From NCBI GenBank assembly GCA_024226455.1, contig JAAELR010000158.1, positions 1 to 41,128 of the forward strand: a stretch of 41,128 nucleotides of DNA, given 5' to 3'. This DNA comes from Paracoccaceae bacterium. Its GTDB lineage: Bacteria > Pseudomonadota > Alphaproteobacteria > Rhodobacterales > Rhodobacteraceae. Of this stretch, positions 24,309 to 32,922 are shown one piece after another; within the stretch, counting starts at the first letter, position 1; each line of letters begins with the position of its first letter. A model generated the notes under the pieces. The model was not told where the DNA came from and did not search any database. It worked only from the letters and a program-made list of their open reading frames with translations. The position numbers and the translations under genes are program-made.

Positions 24309-26770
24309 GATCTGAGCCTTTCATTTTGCGGATCCCACAGCGGCCGGTCCGCCTGCACCATGGCCGGATACCGTGTGCCAAAGATTTCCACTTCCAGCTC
24401 GGTGCCCTCTGCCGCCAGATCGGTACGCACCATTGCCAGCCCAATACAGGCGTTCACCCGATAGCCCCAGCCTCCGCTGGTGATCTCGCCCACCACCGCG
24501 TCTCCGCTCCACACGGTCGACATATAGGGCGGGTCCTGATCGCCCGCGTCTATGATCAGCGTGGCAAAGCGCTTTGTCACTCCCTGCTGACGCTGGTTCG
24601 CCAACGCCGCCTTACCCGGGAAATCCTGGGGCTTGTCGAGCTTGACGAACCGGTCCAGCCCGCCCTCAAACAACGAGTAATCCGTCGACAGATCGCCCTT
24701 CCAGGTCCGATAGCCCTTTTCCAGCCGCAGCCGGTCCAGCGCCCACATGCCGAAGGGTTTCAACCCGTACCCCGCGCCAGCCTCCAGCAGCATGTCGTAG
24801 ACCGCCGCAGTGTCGCCGATCATCGAATGCACCTCCCAGCCCAGCTCTCCGGCAAAGCTGACCCGCACCAGCTGCACCCGGATATCGCCCAGCCGCGCCG
24901 ACTGGTGGCTCAGCCATGGCTGGCTCAGATCGGCATCGGTCAGTTCCGCCAGGATGTCGCGCGACTTCGGCCCAGACAAGATCTGGCACGAGAACTTCCT
25001 CGTCACATCGCTCAACTCGAACGCCGCACCCGCTGGCACGTGCCCCTTCAGGAATTCGAAATCATGCCACTGCGCCCCGGCGGCGGTGATCAGGAAGAAA
25101 GAGTCGTCGTCCAGTCGCATCGCCGACATCTCGGTCACAATCCGCCCCCGGCTATCGGCGAAATAGAGCAACCCGATCCGCCCGATCCTGGGGATACCCC
25201 CGGTGCAGAGCCCGCGCAGGAGTTCTGCCGCGCCCGCACCCTTCAGCCGAAACCGCGAAAAGCCCGGCAGATCCAGCACCCCAGCCGCATCCCGCACCGC
25301 CTCGCATTCCTCCTTTATCCGCTCTTCCCATGGGCCGTTCCGGTCCCAGGTCTGGGTCGCCTTTTCGGACAGATCGTCGCCCGGCAGCGCATAGTAATTC
25401 GCCCGCTCCCAGCCGTTATAGGGCCCCATCACACCGCCCAGATCCCTGACCCGGTCATGCACCGGCGACAGCTTCTTGTCGCGCCCCGCAGGCCAGGCGT
25501 GATTGGGGAAATGCATGGCGTATTCGTGACCGTAGATCTCCTTGCCCTTGGCGATGCAATAGTCGCGGTCGGCATAGTCGGTATAGCGCCGCGGATCGAG
25601 CGACCAGCAATCCCACTCGGTCTGCCCCTCGGTGATCCACTCGGCCAGGATCTTGCCCGCACCGCCGCCCTGGGCGATGCCGAAGGTAAAGACACAGGCC
25701 TCGAAGGCGTTGGGAACGCCCGGCATCGGCCCGATCAGCGGGTTGCCGTCCGGGGCGTAGGGGATCGGGCCGTTGATCACCTTGCTGACCCCTGCAGAGC
25801 CCAAAATCGGAACCCGCGCCATGGCGTCCTCAATATACCATTCCAACCGCTCCAGATCGTCGGGGTAAAGCTGGAACGAGAAATCCTCGGGCATCGGATC
25901 CTCGGGCGTGACCCAATGCGCCTTGCAGTTGCGCTCGTAGGGTCCGAGGTTCAGGCCGTACTTTTCCTGCCGCAGGTAGTAGGACGTGTCCACGTCGCGC
26001 AGCAGCGGCAGCTTGTAGGCGCCGCTCTCCTGGCACCAATTCTCCAACTCGGGGATCTCGTCGGTCAGCATGTACTGATGGCTCATCACCATCATCGGCA
26101 CGGTACGTCCGCCATAGGGCTTGAACCACTCGCCGACCCGCTGGGCGTAGTAGCCCGCAGCGTTCACCACGTATTCACAGCGAATCTCGCCCTTTTCAGT
26201 CTCGACGATCCACTCTCCTTTCTCGCGCCGAACCCCGGTCGCCGGGGTGAATCGAAGGATCTTCGCCCCCATGTCCCGCGCGCCCTTGGCCAATGCCTGG
26301 GTCAGCTGTGCCGGGTCGATATCGCCATCGTCCGGGTCAAACAGCGCGCCCGCCAGATCATGCGTCTCCAGGAAGGGATAGCGGTCCCTGATATCCCCTA
26401 CCTGCATCATCTCGACGCCAAGCCCCTGATACCGCCCCATGCCGCAAGCGCGCTCGAATTCCTGCATCCGCTCGGGGCTGTGGGCCAACCGGACCGACCC
26501 GGTGATGTGATAGTTCATCGGGTAATCGACCTCGGCGCCCAGCCCGCGATAGAGCTCGGTCGAATAGCGCTGCATGTTCATTAACGCCCAGCCGGTGCTG
26601 AAGGTCGGCACGTTGCCCGCTGCGTGCCAAGTCGAACCAGCGGTCAGCTCGTTCTTTTCCAGCAGCACACAATCGGTCCAGCCGGCCTTGGCCAGATGAT
26701 ACAGCGACGAGGCGCCCACGACCCCGCCGCCAATGATGACCACACGCGCTGTAGAGGGGAAATCGGACAT
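24305..26770 (-). CDS. FAD-dependent dehydrogenase/GcvT fusion (dimethylglycine dehydrogenase type), copy 1
   Basis: An 821-residue paralogue of the copy at 19777-22221. N-terminal DAO domain with VVIIGGGVVGASSLYHL and STWHAAGN (His for covalent FAD), then FAO_M-like middle and C-terminal GcvT/GcvT_C domains (GLKPFGMWALDRLRLEKGY, ending FGTRYPAMVQADRPLWDP). Expected to oxidise N-methyl groups of a dimethylglycine or sarcosine-like amine and load tetrahydrofolate, with electrons to ETF. AAGG stands seven bases before ATG 26770. It follows the XRE regulator by 10 bp and overlaps the MDR gene by 4 bp, so it is the second gene of the operon. Confidence 0.9.
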   Translation of the reverse strand: MSDFPSTARVVIIGGGVVGASSLYHLAKAGWTDCVLLEKNELTAGSTWHAAGNVPTFSTGWALMNMQRYSTELYRGLGAEVDYPMNYHITGSVRLAHSPERMQEFERACGMGRYQGLGVEMMQVGDIRDRYPFLETHDLAGALFDPDDGDIDPAQLTQALAKGARDMGAKILRFTPATGVRREKGEWIVETEKGEIRCEYVVNAAGYYAQRVGEWFKPYGGRTVPMMVMSHQYMLTDEIPELENWCQESGAYKLPLLRDVDTSYYLRQEKYGLNLGPYERNCKAHWVTPEDPMPEDFSFQLYPDDLERLEWYIEDAMARVPILGSAGVSKVINGPIPYAPDGNPLIGPMPGVPNAFEACVFTFGIAQGGGAGKILAEWITEGQTEWDCWSLDPRRYTDYADRDYCIAKGKEIYGHEYAMHFPNHAWPAGRDKKLSPVHDRVRDLGGVMGPYNGWERANYYALPGDDLSEKATQTWDRNGPWEERIKEECEAVRDAAGVLDLPGFSRFRLKGAGAAELLRGLCTGGIPRIGRIGLLYFADSRGRIVTEMSAMRLDDDSFFLITAAGAQWHDFEFLKGHVPAGAAFELSDVTRKFSCQILSGPKSRDILAELTDADLSQPWLSHQSARLGDIRVQLVRVSFAGELGWEVHSMIGDTAAVYDMLLEAGAGYGLKPFGMWALDRLRLEKGYRTWKGDLSTDYSLFEGGLDRFVKLDKPQDFPGKAALANQRQQGVTKRFATLIIDAGDQDPPYMSTVWSGDAVVGEITSGGWGYRVNACIGLAMVRTDLAAEGTELEVEIFGTRYPAMVQADRPLWDPQNERLRS

Positions 26771-26780
26771 CTTCGATCCT

Positions 26781-27335
26781 TCAGTAAACAGGTGGAGAGA
26801 TCACCCAGACCGCGACTGCGGGGGTGTCATAGGGGTTGGCCCAGCGCAGCGACTCGCCCCGCACGCGGAACGAGTCACCCGGCCAGACAGTGAATTTCCG
26901 CCCGCCCATCCAGACATCCAGCTGGCCCGACAGCATGACGCCAAGCTCGGCGGTTTTGCGGTCGGTCGGTGCGGATATCTCCGATCCGGGCAGAAAGGTG
27001 GAATGGATCACCTCGAAGCTGTCCGTCAGGTCGGGCGACAGCAGTTCTTCGACCAGCCCGGGCATCCGTTCGCCGATCGCCCTGCGGGCCGATCGGCGCA
27101 CCACGCGTCCGGTCTCGGCAGAGGGCTCGGCGGTGGGGTCGATCAACGACACCGGCACGTCCAGCAGCCCGGCAAGGGCGGCTACATCCCTGGGTTCCGG
27201 CATCGAGATATCGCGCTCGACCTGGCTCAGCCAGCCCACGGACTTGCCCAGTTGCCCGCAAACGGCCTCCAGCGTCAGTCCGCGCGACTTGCGCAGGCTC
27301 CGCAGATCCGCCCCAAGGGTCCGAGTCGCGCCCAT
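26781..27335 (-). CDS. XRE family regulator with cupin domain
   Basis: A 184-residue transcription factor: N-terminal XRE/Cro helix-turn-helix (residues about 8-62, LRKSRGLTLEAVCGQLGKSVGWLSQVERD) and a C-terminal cupin barrel (about 105-180, with ELGVMLSGQLDVWMGGRKFTVWPGDSF). This PuuR-like architecture senses small metabolites. It is the first gene of the methylamine/one-carbon operon, 10 bp before the dehydrogenase, so it probably regulates its own operon. Its ribosome-binding site (GGGAGG) and start codon lie inside a perfect 10-bp inverted repeat (27332-27360), a good candidate for the operator. Confidence 0.92.
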   Translation of the reverse strand: MGATRTLGADLRSLRKSRGLTLEAVCGQLGKSVGWLSQVERDISMPEPRDVAALAGLLDVPVSLIDPTAEPSAETGRVVRRSARRAIGERMPGLVEELLSPDLTDSFEVIHSTFLPGSEISAPTDRKTAELGVMLSGQLDVWMGGRKFTVWPGDSFRVRGESLRWANPYDTPAVAVWVISPPVY

Positions 27336-27360
27336 GAAATTCCTCCCTAAAATTTCATGG
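27332..27360 (-). promoter_or_regulatory. Perfect 10-bp inverted repeat over promoter, RBS and start of the XRE operon
   Basis: CCATGAAATT (27332-27341) and AATTTCATGG (27351-27360) are exact reverse complements with a 9-base spacer holding the GGGAGG ribosome-binding site. The left arm includes the XRE start codon. A -35-like TTGACT (27377-27382) stands 19 bp before a -10-like TGAAAT (27352-27357), which lies in the right arm. Binding by the regulator would block promoter and translation start; an mRNA hairpin is the other reading. Confidence 0.65.
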
Positions 27361-27774
27361 AGGAGGGCCGTGAAAAAGTCAAAGAGTATTTCACCAGAGG
27401 ATGGAGAAAGCCCGCAGCCCCGGGACGGGCTGCGGGCAAGGCGAGAGACGCGGGGGACAAGACAGGCAATGGCGTCTCTGCGCCAGGGGATCCTCAGATG
27501 GCGGCGCGGCCGGTGCAGACCTGCCCGGCCATTCGCGCCCTGCGGTCGGTACGGCGGCGGTGGGACCTGGCGCTATGGGAGAGGACGCGGGCGCCGGCGG
27601 GGCGATATGCAAAACCATCTGTCATACCCGTCTGTCGCGCGGCCCGGTGCAACGGTTTAAAAAAACAGTTTGCGGATGATTTTTCCGGCACGCCGGCAAC
27701 GGGCGGCCTGAGGCGCCCGCCAAAGGCGGGGCCGAGGCAAACCAGCGCGCCGAAGGCGCTCATTCTAGCAGCAG
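27361..27774. other. Intergenic region between the XRE operon and citrate synthase
   Basis: There is no convincing protein gene. It holds the strong hairpin at 27410-27437, several GC-rich stems (for example GGCGCG...CGCGCC around 27502-27540) and a T7 run on the minus strand near 27660. The density of stems ahead of the hairpin suggests a long 3' untranslated region of the citrate synthase mRNA or a separate small RNA on the minus strand. Small frames here have poor coding character. Confidence 0.4.
27410..27437 (-). terminator. 11-bp perfect hairpin, probable terminator
   Basis: GCCCGCAGCCC (27410-27420) and GGGCTGCGGGC (27427-27437) form a perfect 11-bp stem with a six-base loop. On the minus strand it is followed by TTTCTCC, fitting termination of a transcript entering from the citrate synthase side, just before the XRE promoter. 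Confidence 0.65.
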
Positions 27775-28908
27775 CTACCTCGTGCCAAGCGGAACGAAGG
27801 CCCTGGGCTCGGGCCCGTTATACAGTGTCAGAGGCCGGATCAGGATGTTTTGACGGCGCTGCTCAAGACACTGCACCACCCAGCCCGGCACCCGCCCGAT
27901 GGCAAAGATAGGCACGTATAGATCCATCGCAATTGCGTGCAGCTGATAGATGACGCCGGAATAGAAATCGACATTCACGTTCAGCCCGTGCCGCGCATAG
28001 GGCTGCATCGCCTCGACCACCGCCTGCAATATCTCGTACCACTCAGGCTGGCCCATCTCGCGGCCCAGCCGCTCGACGCCGCTGCGCATATGCCGCGCAC
28101 GCGGGTCCTCGGTGCGATAGACCCGGTGGCCGAACCCGGTCACCGCTTCGCGGTTCCTGCGCCGCGCTTTCACATATTCCGCCGCCCGGTCGGCAGAACC
28201 GATCTCGTGCACCATCTTCATCACGTCTTCCGCTGCCCCGCCATGCGCCGGCCCGGCCAATGTGCTGATCGCGGTGACGATGGCCCCGTGAATACTCGCC
28301 TCGGTTCCGACAGTAACCCGGGCTGCAAACGAAGACGCGTTGGAACCGTGCTCAGCATGCAGGATGAAATCCAGTTCCGCCAGCCGTTCGGCATCGGCAG
28401 AGGGCTTCTCACCCTTCAGCATCCACAGCCAGTTCGCCGAATGACCAAGCGACGCATCCGGGGCTACAGGATCACGCCCGTTGCGGATGTTGTCATGTGC
28501 GGCGATGATCACAGGTACCTGTGCGGTCAGCCGTACTCCATTGGTCACAAAACCCTCAAGACTGGCATCCTGGGCATCCCGCTCCAGCGCCGCCAGTGCC
28601 GAAACGGCGGTGCGCAGCACATCCATCGGGTGGCCATCTTTGGTGGCGCGGATAATGTCATAGACCGCGGCGGGCAATTCCCGCGCCGCCCGCAACGCGC
28701 AGTGGAACCCGGCAAGCTCTGCCGCATTCGGCAACTCGCCATGGATCAGCAGATAGGCCACCTCCTCGAAAGAGGCGTTTTCCGCCAGATCCCCGATGTC
28801 ATAGCCGCGATAACTCAGATTGCCCGCCGTCCCGTCGATATCCGACGCGCCGGAACGTTCGAAATAGATGCCCTTCAGGCCGCGATTGATCTTGACGTCT
28901 TGGGTCAT
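27775..28908 (-). CDS. Citrate/2-methylcitrate synthase family protein
   Basis: A 377-residue citrate synthase of the short type. Catalytic residues are visible: His in ILHAEHGSNAS, His in GFGHRVYRTEDPR and Asp in NVNVDFYSGV. It condenses acetyl-CoA (or propionyl-CoA) with oxaloacetate. Length (about 375) fits 2-methylcitrate synthases and bacillus-like citrate synthases; sequence alone does not separate them. No prpB or prpD is near, while pta is divergent with only a 37-bp gap, so a second citrate synthase feeding taurine-derived acetyl-CoA to the TCA cycle is plausible. GGAG precedes ATG 28908. Confidence 0.9.
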   Translation of the reverse strand: MTQDVKINRGLKGIYFERSGASDIDGTAGNLSYRGYDIGDLAENASFEEVAYLLIHGELPNAAELAGFHCALRAARELPAAVYDIIRATKDGHPMDVLRTAVSALAALERDAQDASLEGFVTNGVRLTAQVPVIIAAHDNIRNGRDPVAPDASLGHSANWLWMLKGEKPSADAERLAELDFILHAEHGSNASSFAARVTVGTEASIHGAIVTAISTLAGPAHGGAAEDVMKMVHEIGSADRAAEYVKARRRNREAVTGFGHRVYRTEDPRARHMRSGVERLGREMGQPEWYEILQAVVEAMQPYARHGLNVNVDFYSGVIYQLHAIAMDLYVPIFAIGRVPGWVVQCLEQRRQNILIRPLTLYNGPEPRAFVPLGTR

Positions 28909-28945
28909 CCGGGTCTCCTAGTCTGGCTTGATAAGGGGGGCGGTC

Positions 28946-29800
28946 ATGTCGGTTCTGGACAAGGCATTCGATACGGCAAAGGCGCGCTCGGCACGCGTGG
29001 TGTTCCCGGAACTGGACGAACCGCGCGTGGCAGAGGCAGCGGTACGGCTGCGGGCAGAGCGGCTGGCGGAACCGGTACCACTTGCCGCAGTGCCTTCCGC
29101 GACCCACATCGCCGCGCTGGTGCAAACCCGCGGGCTGAAAGAGCCTCTGGCGCGCCGCATGCTGACCCGGCCGCTATACCGCGCCGCGGCGATGGTGGCC
29201 GCCGGCGAGGCCGACGCCATGGTCGCCGGCGCCGATGCCCCGACCCGGCGAGTGATAGAGGCGGCGGGTATCGGCATCGGGCTGGCCGAGGGGGTCAGCA
29301 CCGTGTCCAGCTTCTTTTTGATGCTGATGCCGGACGGGCGAGAAATGGTCTTTGCCGACTGCGCCGTGAACGTGGCACCCACGGCTGACGAACTGGCCGA
29401 TATCGCACGCGCGTCGCGGGCGTCGGCCCGCGCCCTGCTCGGGCGCGCCAGCGTGGCGATGCTAAGCTTTTCCACCGGCACTTCCGGCGCCGGCGCCAGT
29501 GTAGATCTGGTGCGTACCGCAGCCGGGGCCACCGGGTTCACTGGTCCGGTCCAGGCCGACGCGGCGCTGAACCCGGTGGTCGCCGGCAAAAAGGGCCTTG
29601 GGCAAGGCGATGCCAACGTTCTGATCTTTCCCGATCTCGACGCCGGCAATATCGCGTACAAACTGGCCCAGGAGCTGGCCGGAGCCCAGGCAGTCGGCCC
29701 CTTCCTGCAGGGTTTCCGCAAACCGGTCTGCGACCTGTCGCGTGGTGCCACGCCCGACGATATCGTCGCCGCGACCGCTGTAACCGTCGCGATGGCATAG
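28946..29800 (+). CDS. pta: Phosphate acetyltransferase (short form)
   Basis: A 284-residue phosphotransacetylase, converting acetyl phosphate and CoA to acetyl-CoA. Seen: VVFPELDEPRV at the start, VAGADAPTRRVI, MVFADCAVNVAPT, MLSFSTGTSGAG, QADAALNPVVAGKKG and NVLIFPDLDAGNIAYKL. It is about 40-50 residues shorter than typical Pta (about 330), the difference lying in the first third, but all core motifs are kept. ATG 28946 follows AAGGGGGG. It is divergent from citrate synthase and convergent with ackA, unlike the usual xsc-pta operon. It supplies acetyl-CoA from the acetyl phosphate made by Xsc. Confidence 0.92.
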   Translation: MSVLDKAFDTAKARSARVVFPELDEPRVAEAAVRLRAERLAEPVPLAAVPSATHIAALVQTRGLKEPLARRMLTRPLYRAAAMVAAGEADAMVAGADAPTRRVIEAAGIGIGLAEGVSTVSSFFLMLMPDGREMVFADCAVNVAPTADELADIARASRASARALLGRASVAMLSFSTGTSGAGASVDLVRTAAGATGFTGPVQADAALNPVVAGKKGLGQGDANVLIFPDLDAGNIAYKLAQELAGAQAVGPFLQGFRKPVCDLSRGATPDDIVAATAVTVAMA

Positions 29801-29861
29801 CGGCGAGGCCAACGGATTTCCGTCGGAATTCCGTCGGCGAACAATATGAGCGCGCGCCGCC

Positions 29862-31019
29862 TCACGCCGCACCCTGCAACAGATCCAGCGCGTCCTGCGC
29901 GATCATCCACTCTTCCTCTGCCGACACCACCCAGAGACCGATCTTCGAGGTCCTGGCATGCAGCCGCAAACCGTTGCTATGATTGGCGTCCGGATCCATC
30001 CGCACCCCCAGCCACTCCATGCCGCGCAGTATCCTTGCCCGGACCCCGATCGCGTTCTCGCCGATGCCGCCGGTAAAGGCGATCGCGTCAAGCCCCTCCA
30101 TCGCCGCGACCAGAGACCCGGCATGGCGCAGTGTCCAGTAACAGAAATGCTCGACGGCGAAATCGCTGTCGGCGGTGTGGTCAAGCATCAGATTTCGCAT
30201 GTCCGACTTGCCGCCCGACAATCCCAGCAAACCGCTTTCATGGTTCAAGATTGCCTTGGTGCGCTCCACCCCGTTCTCCTCGACCAGCCGCAGCACCGCA
30301 TTGGCGTCGATCCCGCCAGAGCGCGTGCCCATGGTCAGCCCGTCAAGCGGTGAATACCCCATCGTGGTAGCAACCGAGTTCCCGTTGTGGATCGCGCAAA
30401 GCGAGGCGCCGTTGCCGAGATGGAAGGCCAGCAGCCGTGACGGCAGCGGCTCTTGCGTCAGTTCTGGCAGACGCCGCACCAGCGAGGCATAGCTCAGCCC
30501 GTGGAACCCGTAGCGGCGGATGCCCCTGGTCTCCATCATCCTGGGGATCGCATAACGCGTGGCGACATCTGGGTTGGTGCTGTGAAACGCTGTGTCGAAC
30601 GAGGCGAATTGCGGCAGCTCCGGCGCCACCGCGGTCAGCGCCTCGATGGCGGCTAGGTTGTGCGGATTGTGCAGCGGAGCCAGCGGCGTGCAACTGGCGA
30701 TCTCGGCGACATTTTCGGGGGTCAGGCGCACCGGCTTCGAAAGATGCCGGCCACCATGCACCACCCTGTGTGCTGCCGCGCGCAAGGTGCGGGGCGCCAC
30801 GCCCACGGCCTCTAGTGCCAGCAACACCGCCGACAGCGCCGCCTTGTGGTCGAAGAACGGCGTCTCGCGGCGCTGCCCATCGATCTGCAGGAACGACGCG
30901 CCGCCGATGCCGGCGGCCAGCCCGTGATGGCGCAGCTGCAATCCAACGTCGAAAACGGCGAATTTGATGGACGAGGACCCGGCGTTCACAACAAGGATAT
31001 CGCCGGGTCCGTCGGTCAT
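29862..31019 (-). CDS. ackA: Acetate kinase
   Basis: A 385-residue kinase interconverting acetyl phosphate plus ADP and acetate plus ATP. Motifs: VVNAGSSSIKF at the N-terminus, HRVVHGGRH, FDTAFHST, YGFHGLSY, HLGNGASL and AFTGGIGENA. Length is normal. ATG 31019 directly abuts the Xsc stop codon (TGAATG), so the two are translationally coupled in one operon. Having acetate kinase next to Xsc lets the cell gain ATP from the acetyl phosphate released by sulfoacetaldehyde cleavage, besides making acetyl-CoA through Pta. A 10-bp palindrome CGGAATTCCG lies in the 61-bp gap to the convergent pta. Confidence 0.95.
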   Translation of the reverse strand: MTDGPGDILVVNAGSSSIKFAVFDVGLQLRHHGLAAGIGGASFLQIDGQRRETPFFDHKAALSAVLLALEAVGVAPRTLRAAAHRVVHGGRHLSKPVRLTPENVAEIASCTPLAPLHNPHNLAAIEALTAVAPELPQFASFDTAFHSTNPDVATRYAIPRMMETRGIRRYGFHGLSYASLVRRLPELTQEPLPSRLLAFHLGNGASLCAIHNGNSVATTMGYSPLDGLTMGTRSGGIDANAVLRLVEENGVERTKAILNHESGLLGLSGGKSDMRNLMLDHTADSDFAVEHFCYWTLRHAGSLVAAMEGLDAIAFTGGIGENAIGVRARILRGMEWLGVRMDPDANHSNGLRLHARTSKIGLWVVSAEEEWMIAQDALDLLQGAA

Positions 31020-32798
31020 TCAGCCCACCTTTTGCGGTCGCATGTCGGCAGGGTCGATCCCGGCCACTTCGACCGGCGCCTTCATCGCGTCGCGCCGGAA
31101 CGGTTCGCCCAGTTCCTGGTTGATCATCGCCTCGATCAGCGTGGTCTTGCCGACCTTTTGATCCTTGATCGCCTGATCCAGCGCGTCCGTCAGCTCTTCC
31201 ATGGTGCGCGCAACCACGCCCTGCAGCCCGCAGGCCCTGGCGATACCGGCATAGCTGACACCCTCGTCCAGTTCGGTGCCGACAAAGTTGTCGGCATACC
31301 ACAGCGTCGAGTTACGCTTTTCTGCGCCCCACTGGTAGTTGCGGAACACGATCTGGGTGATCGCCGGCCATTCCCCGCGCCCGATGGCGGTCAGCTCTGT
31401 CACCGCGATGCCAAAGGCGCCATCGCCCGAGAAGCCCACAACCGGCACGTCCGGGCAGGCGATCTTGGCGCCAATCACCGAGGGCAGGCCATATCCGCAA
31501 GGGCCAAAGAGGCCCGGCGCCAGATATTTCCGCCCGGCCTCGAAGGTTGGATAGGCGTTGCCGATGGCGCAGTTATTGCCGATATCGGAACTGATGATTG
31601 CCTCTTTCGGCAGGCTTTGCTGAATCGAGCGCCAAGCCTTGCGCGGGCTCAGCCAGTCGGGCTTGGCATCACGTGCGCGCTGGTTCCATGTGGTGCCGGG
31701 ATCGTCATCCTCGTGGTCCATCGACGACAATTCCTGTGCCCAGGCAGATTTCTTCTGCGCGATGCGGGCCTTGCGCTCCTGGCGTCCGGCATCACCCGCG
31801 CTGTCGGCAAGCAACCCAAGGATGCCCTTGGCCACCTTGGCCGCATCCCCGACAATTCCAACGGTGACCTTCTTGGTCAGACCGATCCGGTCGGGGTTGA
31901 TATCGACCTGGATGATCTTTGCCTCGGACGGCCAGTATTCCATACCGTATCCGGGCAGGGTCGAGAACGGGTTCAGCCTTGTGCCGAGGCACAGCACCAC
32001 GTCCGCCTCGCGGATCAGTTCCATGCCGGCCTTGTTGCCGTTATAGCCCAGCGGCCCGGCAAACAGAGGATGCGACCCGGGGAAGGCATCGTTGTGCTGA
32101 TAGCCGACGCAGACCGGCGCATCGAGCCGTTCGGCCAACGCCTTCGACGCGTCGATGCCGCCCCGTGACAGCACCACACCGGCACCGTTCAGGATGACGG
32201 GGTTTTGCGCCTGCGACAGCAGTTCCGCCGCTTGCGCCACCGCGCGGCGCCCGCCCGAGGGGCGCTCGAATTCAACCGCCTCGGGCAGTTCGATATCCAC
32301 CACCTGGGTCCAGACGTCGCGCGGGATGTTGATCTGCGCCGGGGCGCTGGCGCGATGCGCGTTGATGATCACCCGGTTCAGCACCTCGGCGATCCGGGTC
32401 GGGTCGCGCACCTCTTCCTGATAGGCCACCATTTCCTCAAAGGCCGCCATTTGCTCGACCTCCTGGAACCCGCCCTGGCCGATGGTCTTGTTGGCCGCTT
32501 GCGGTGTGACCAGCAAAAGCGGCGTGTGGTTCCAATAGGCGGTCTTTACCGCGGTGACAAAATTGGTGATGCCGGGGCCGTTCTGAGCGATCATCATGCT
32601 CATCTTGCCGCTGGCCCGGGTGTAACCGTCGGCCATCATGCCGCCCGATCCCTCATGTGCACAATCCCAAAACGTGATGCCCGCCTTGGGGAAGATATCC
32701 GAAATCGGCATGAAGGCCGACCCGATGATTCCGAACGCATGCTCGATCCCATGCATTTGCAGGGTTTTGACAAAGGCTTCTTCGGTGGTCATTTTCAT
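31020..32798 (-). CDS. xsc: Sulfoacetaldehyde acetyltransferase
   Basis: A 592-residue thiamine diphosphate enzyme that cleaves sulfoacetaldehyde with phosphate into acetyl phosphate and sulfite, the desulfonation step of taurine degradation. The start MKMTTEEAFVKTLQMHGIE and GIIGSAFMPISDIFPKAG are diagnostic for Xsc. The cofactor-activating Glu is in CAHEGSGG and the ThDP/Mg motif is in GFSGDGAFGIAV. ATG 32798 matches known N-termini; the six-codon longer frame starts with TTG. ackA follows with no gap. Paired direct repeats (32890-32922) upstream suggest control by TauR. Confidence 0.97.
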   Translation of the reverse strand: MKMTTEEAFVKTLQMHGIEHAFGIIGSAFMPISDIFPKAGITFWDCAHEGSGGMMADGYTRASGKMSMMIAQNGPGITNFVTAVKTAYWNHTPLLLVTPQAANKTIGQGGFQEVEQMAAFEEMVAYQEEVRDPTRIAEVLNRVIINAHRASAPAQINIPRDVWTQVVDIELPEAVEFERPSGGRRAVAQAAELLSQAQNPVILNGAGVVLSRGGIDASKALAERLDAPVCVGYQHNDAFPGSHPLFAGPLGYNGNKAGMELIREADVVLCLGTRLNPFSTLPGYGMEYWPSEAKIIQVDINPDRIGLTKKVTVGIVGDAAKVAKGILGLLADSAGDAGRQERKARIAQKKSAWAQELSSMDHEDDDPGTTWNQRARDAKPDWLSPRKAWRSIQQSLPKEAIISSDIGNNCAIGNAYPTFEAGRKYLAPGLFGPCGYGLPSVIGAKIACPDVPVVGFSGDGAFGIAVTELTAIGRGEWPAITQIVFRNYQWGAEKRNSTLWYADNFVGTELDEGVSYAGIARACGLQGVVARTMEELTDALDQAIKDQKVGKTTLIEAMINQELGEPFRRDAMKAPVEVAGIDPADMRPQKVG

Positions 32799-32889
32799 GG
32801 CGGTTTCCCCTTGCAATTGGCACGCGCGGACAAGCCGCCCGCGGCCCCCGACTCTTCGCGGGTCTTATTGCCTAACACGGCCCCCCCGG

Positions 32890-32922
32890 TTAGGGCCAGC
32901 TTGCGCGACCTGATATTGCCAG
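32890..32922 (-). promoter_or_regulatory. Candidate TauR operator upstream of xsc
   Basis: On the minus strand CTGGCAATAT (32913-32922) and CTGGCCCTAA (32890-32899) are direct repeats with starts 23 bp apart, 92-124 bp before the xsc ATG. The same layout and spacing occur before tpa. They resemble the TauR direct repeat CTGGACYTAA that I recall from Rhodobacter capsulatus (to be checked). Confidence 0.6.

Noticed and set aside
24263-26584. Very long plus-strand open frame (773 codons)
   Set aside because: It is antisense to the dimethylglycine dehydrogenase gene, rich in His, Arg, Pro and Gln, with no recognisable domain; long antisense frames are expected in GC-rich coding DNA.
27391-27618. 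75-codon minus-strand frame overlapping the hairpin at 27410-27437, as a leader peptide for attenuation of the XRE operon
   Set aside because: The likely XRE promoter lies downstream of the hairpin, and the frame is Pro/Ala-rich without runs of a regulatory amino acid.
28909-28945. CTGGCTTGAT as a TauR half-site between pta and citrate synthase
   Set aside because: Only one poor half-site, with no partner at 22-23 bp, in a 37-bp gap.
29824-29833. CGGAATTCCG palindrome between pta and ackA
   Set aside because: A single 10-bp palindrome in a convergent gap; no T-tract and no second copy.
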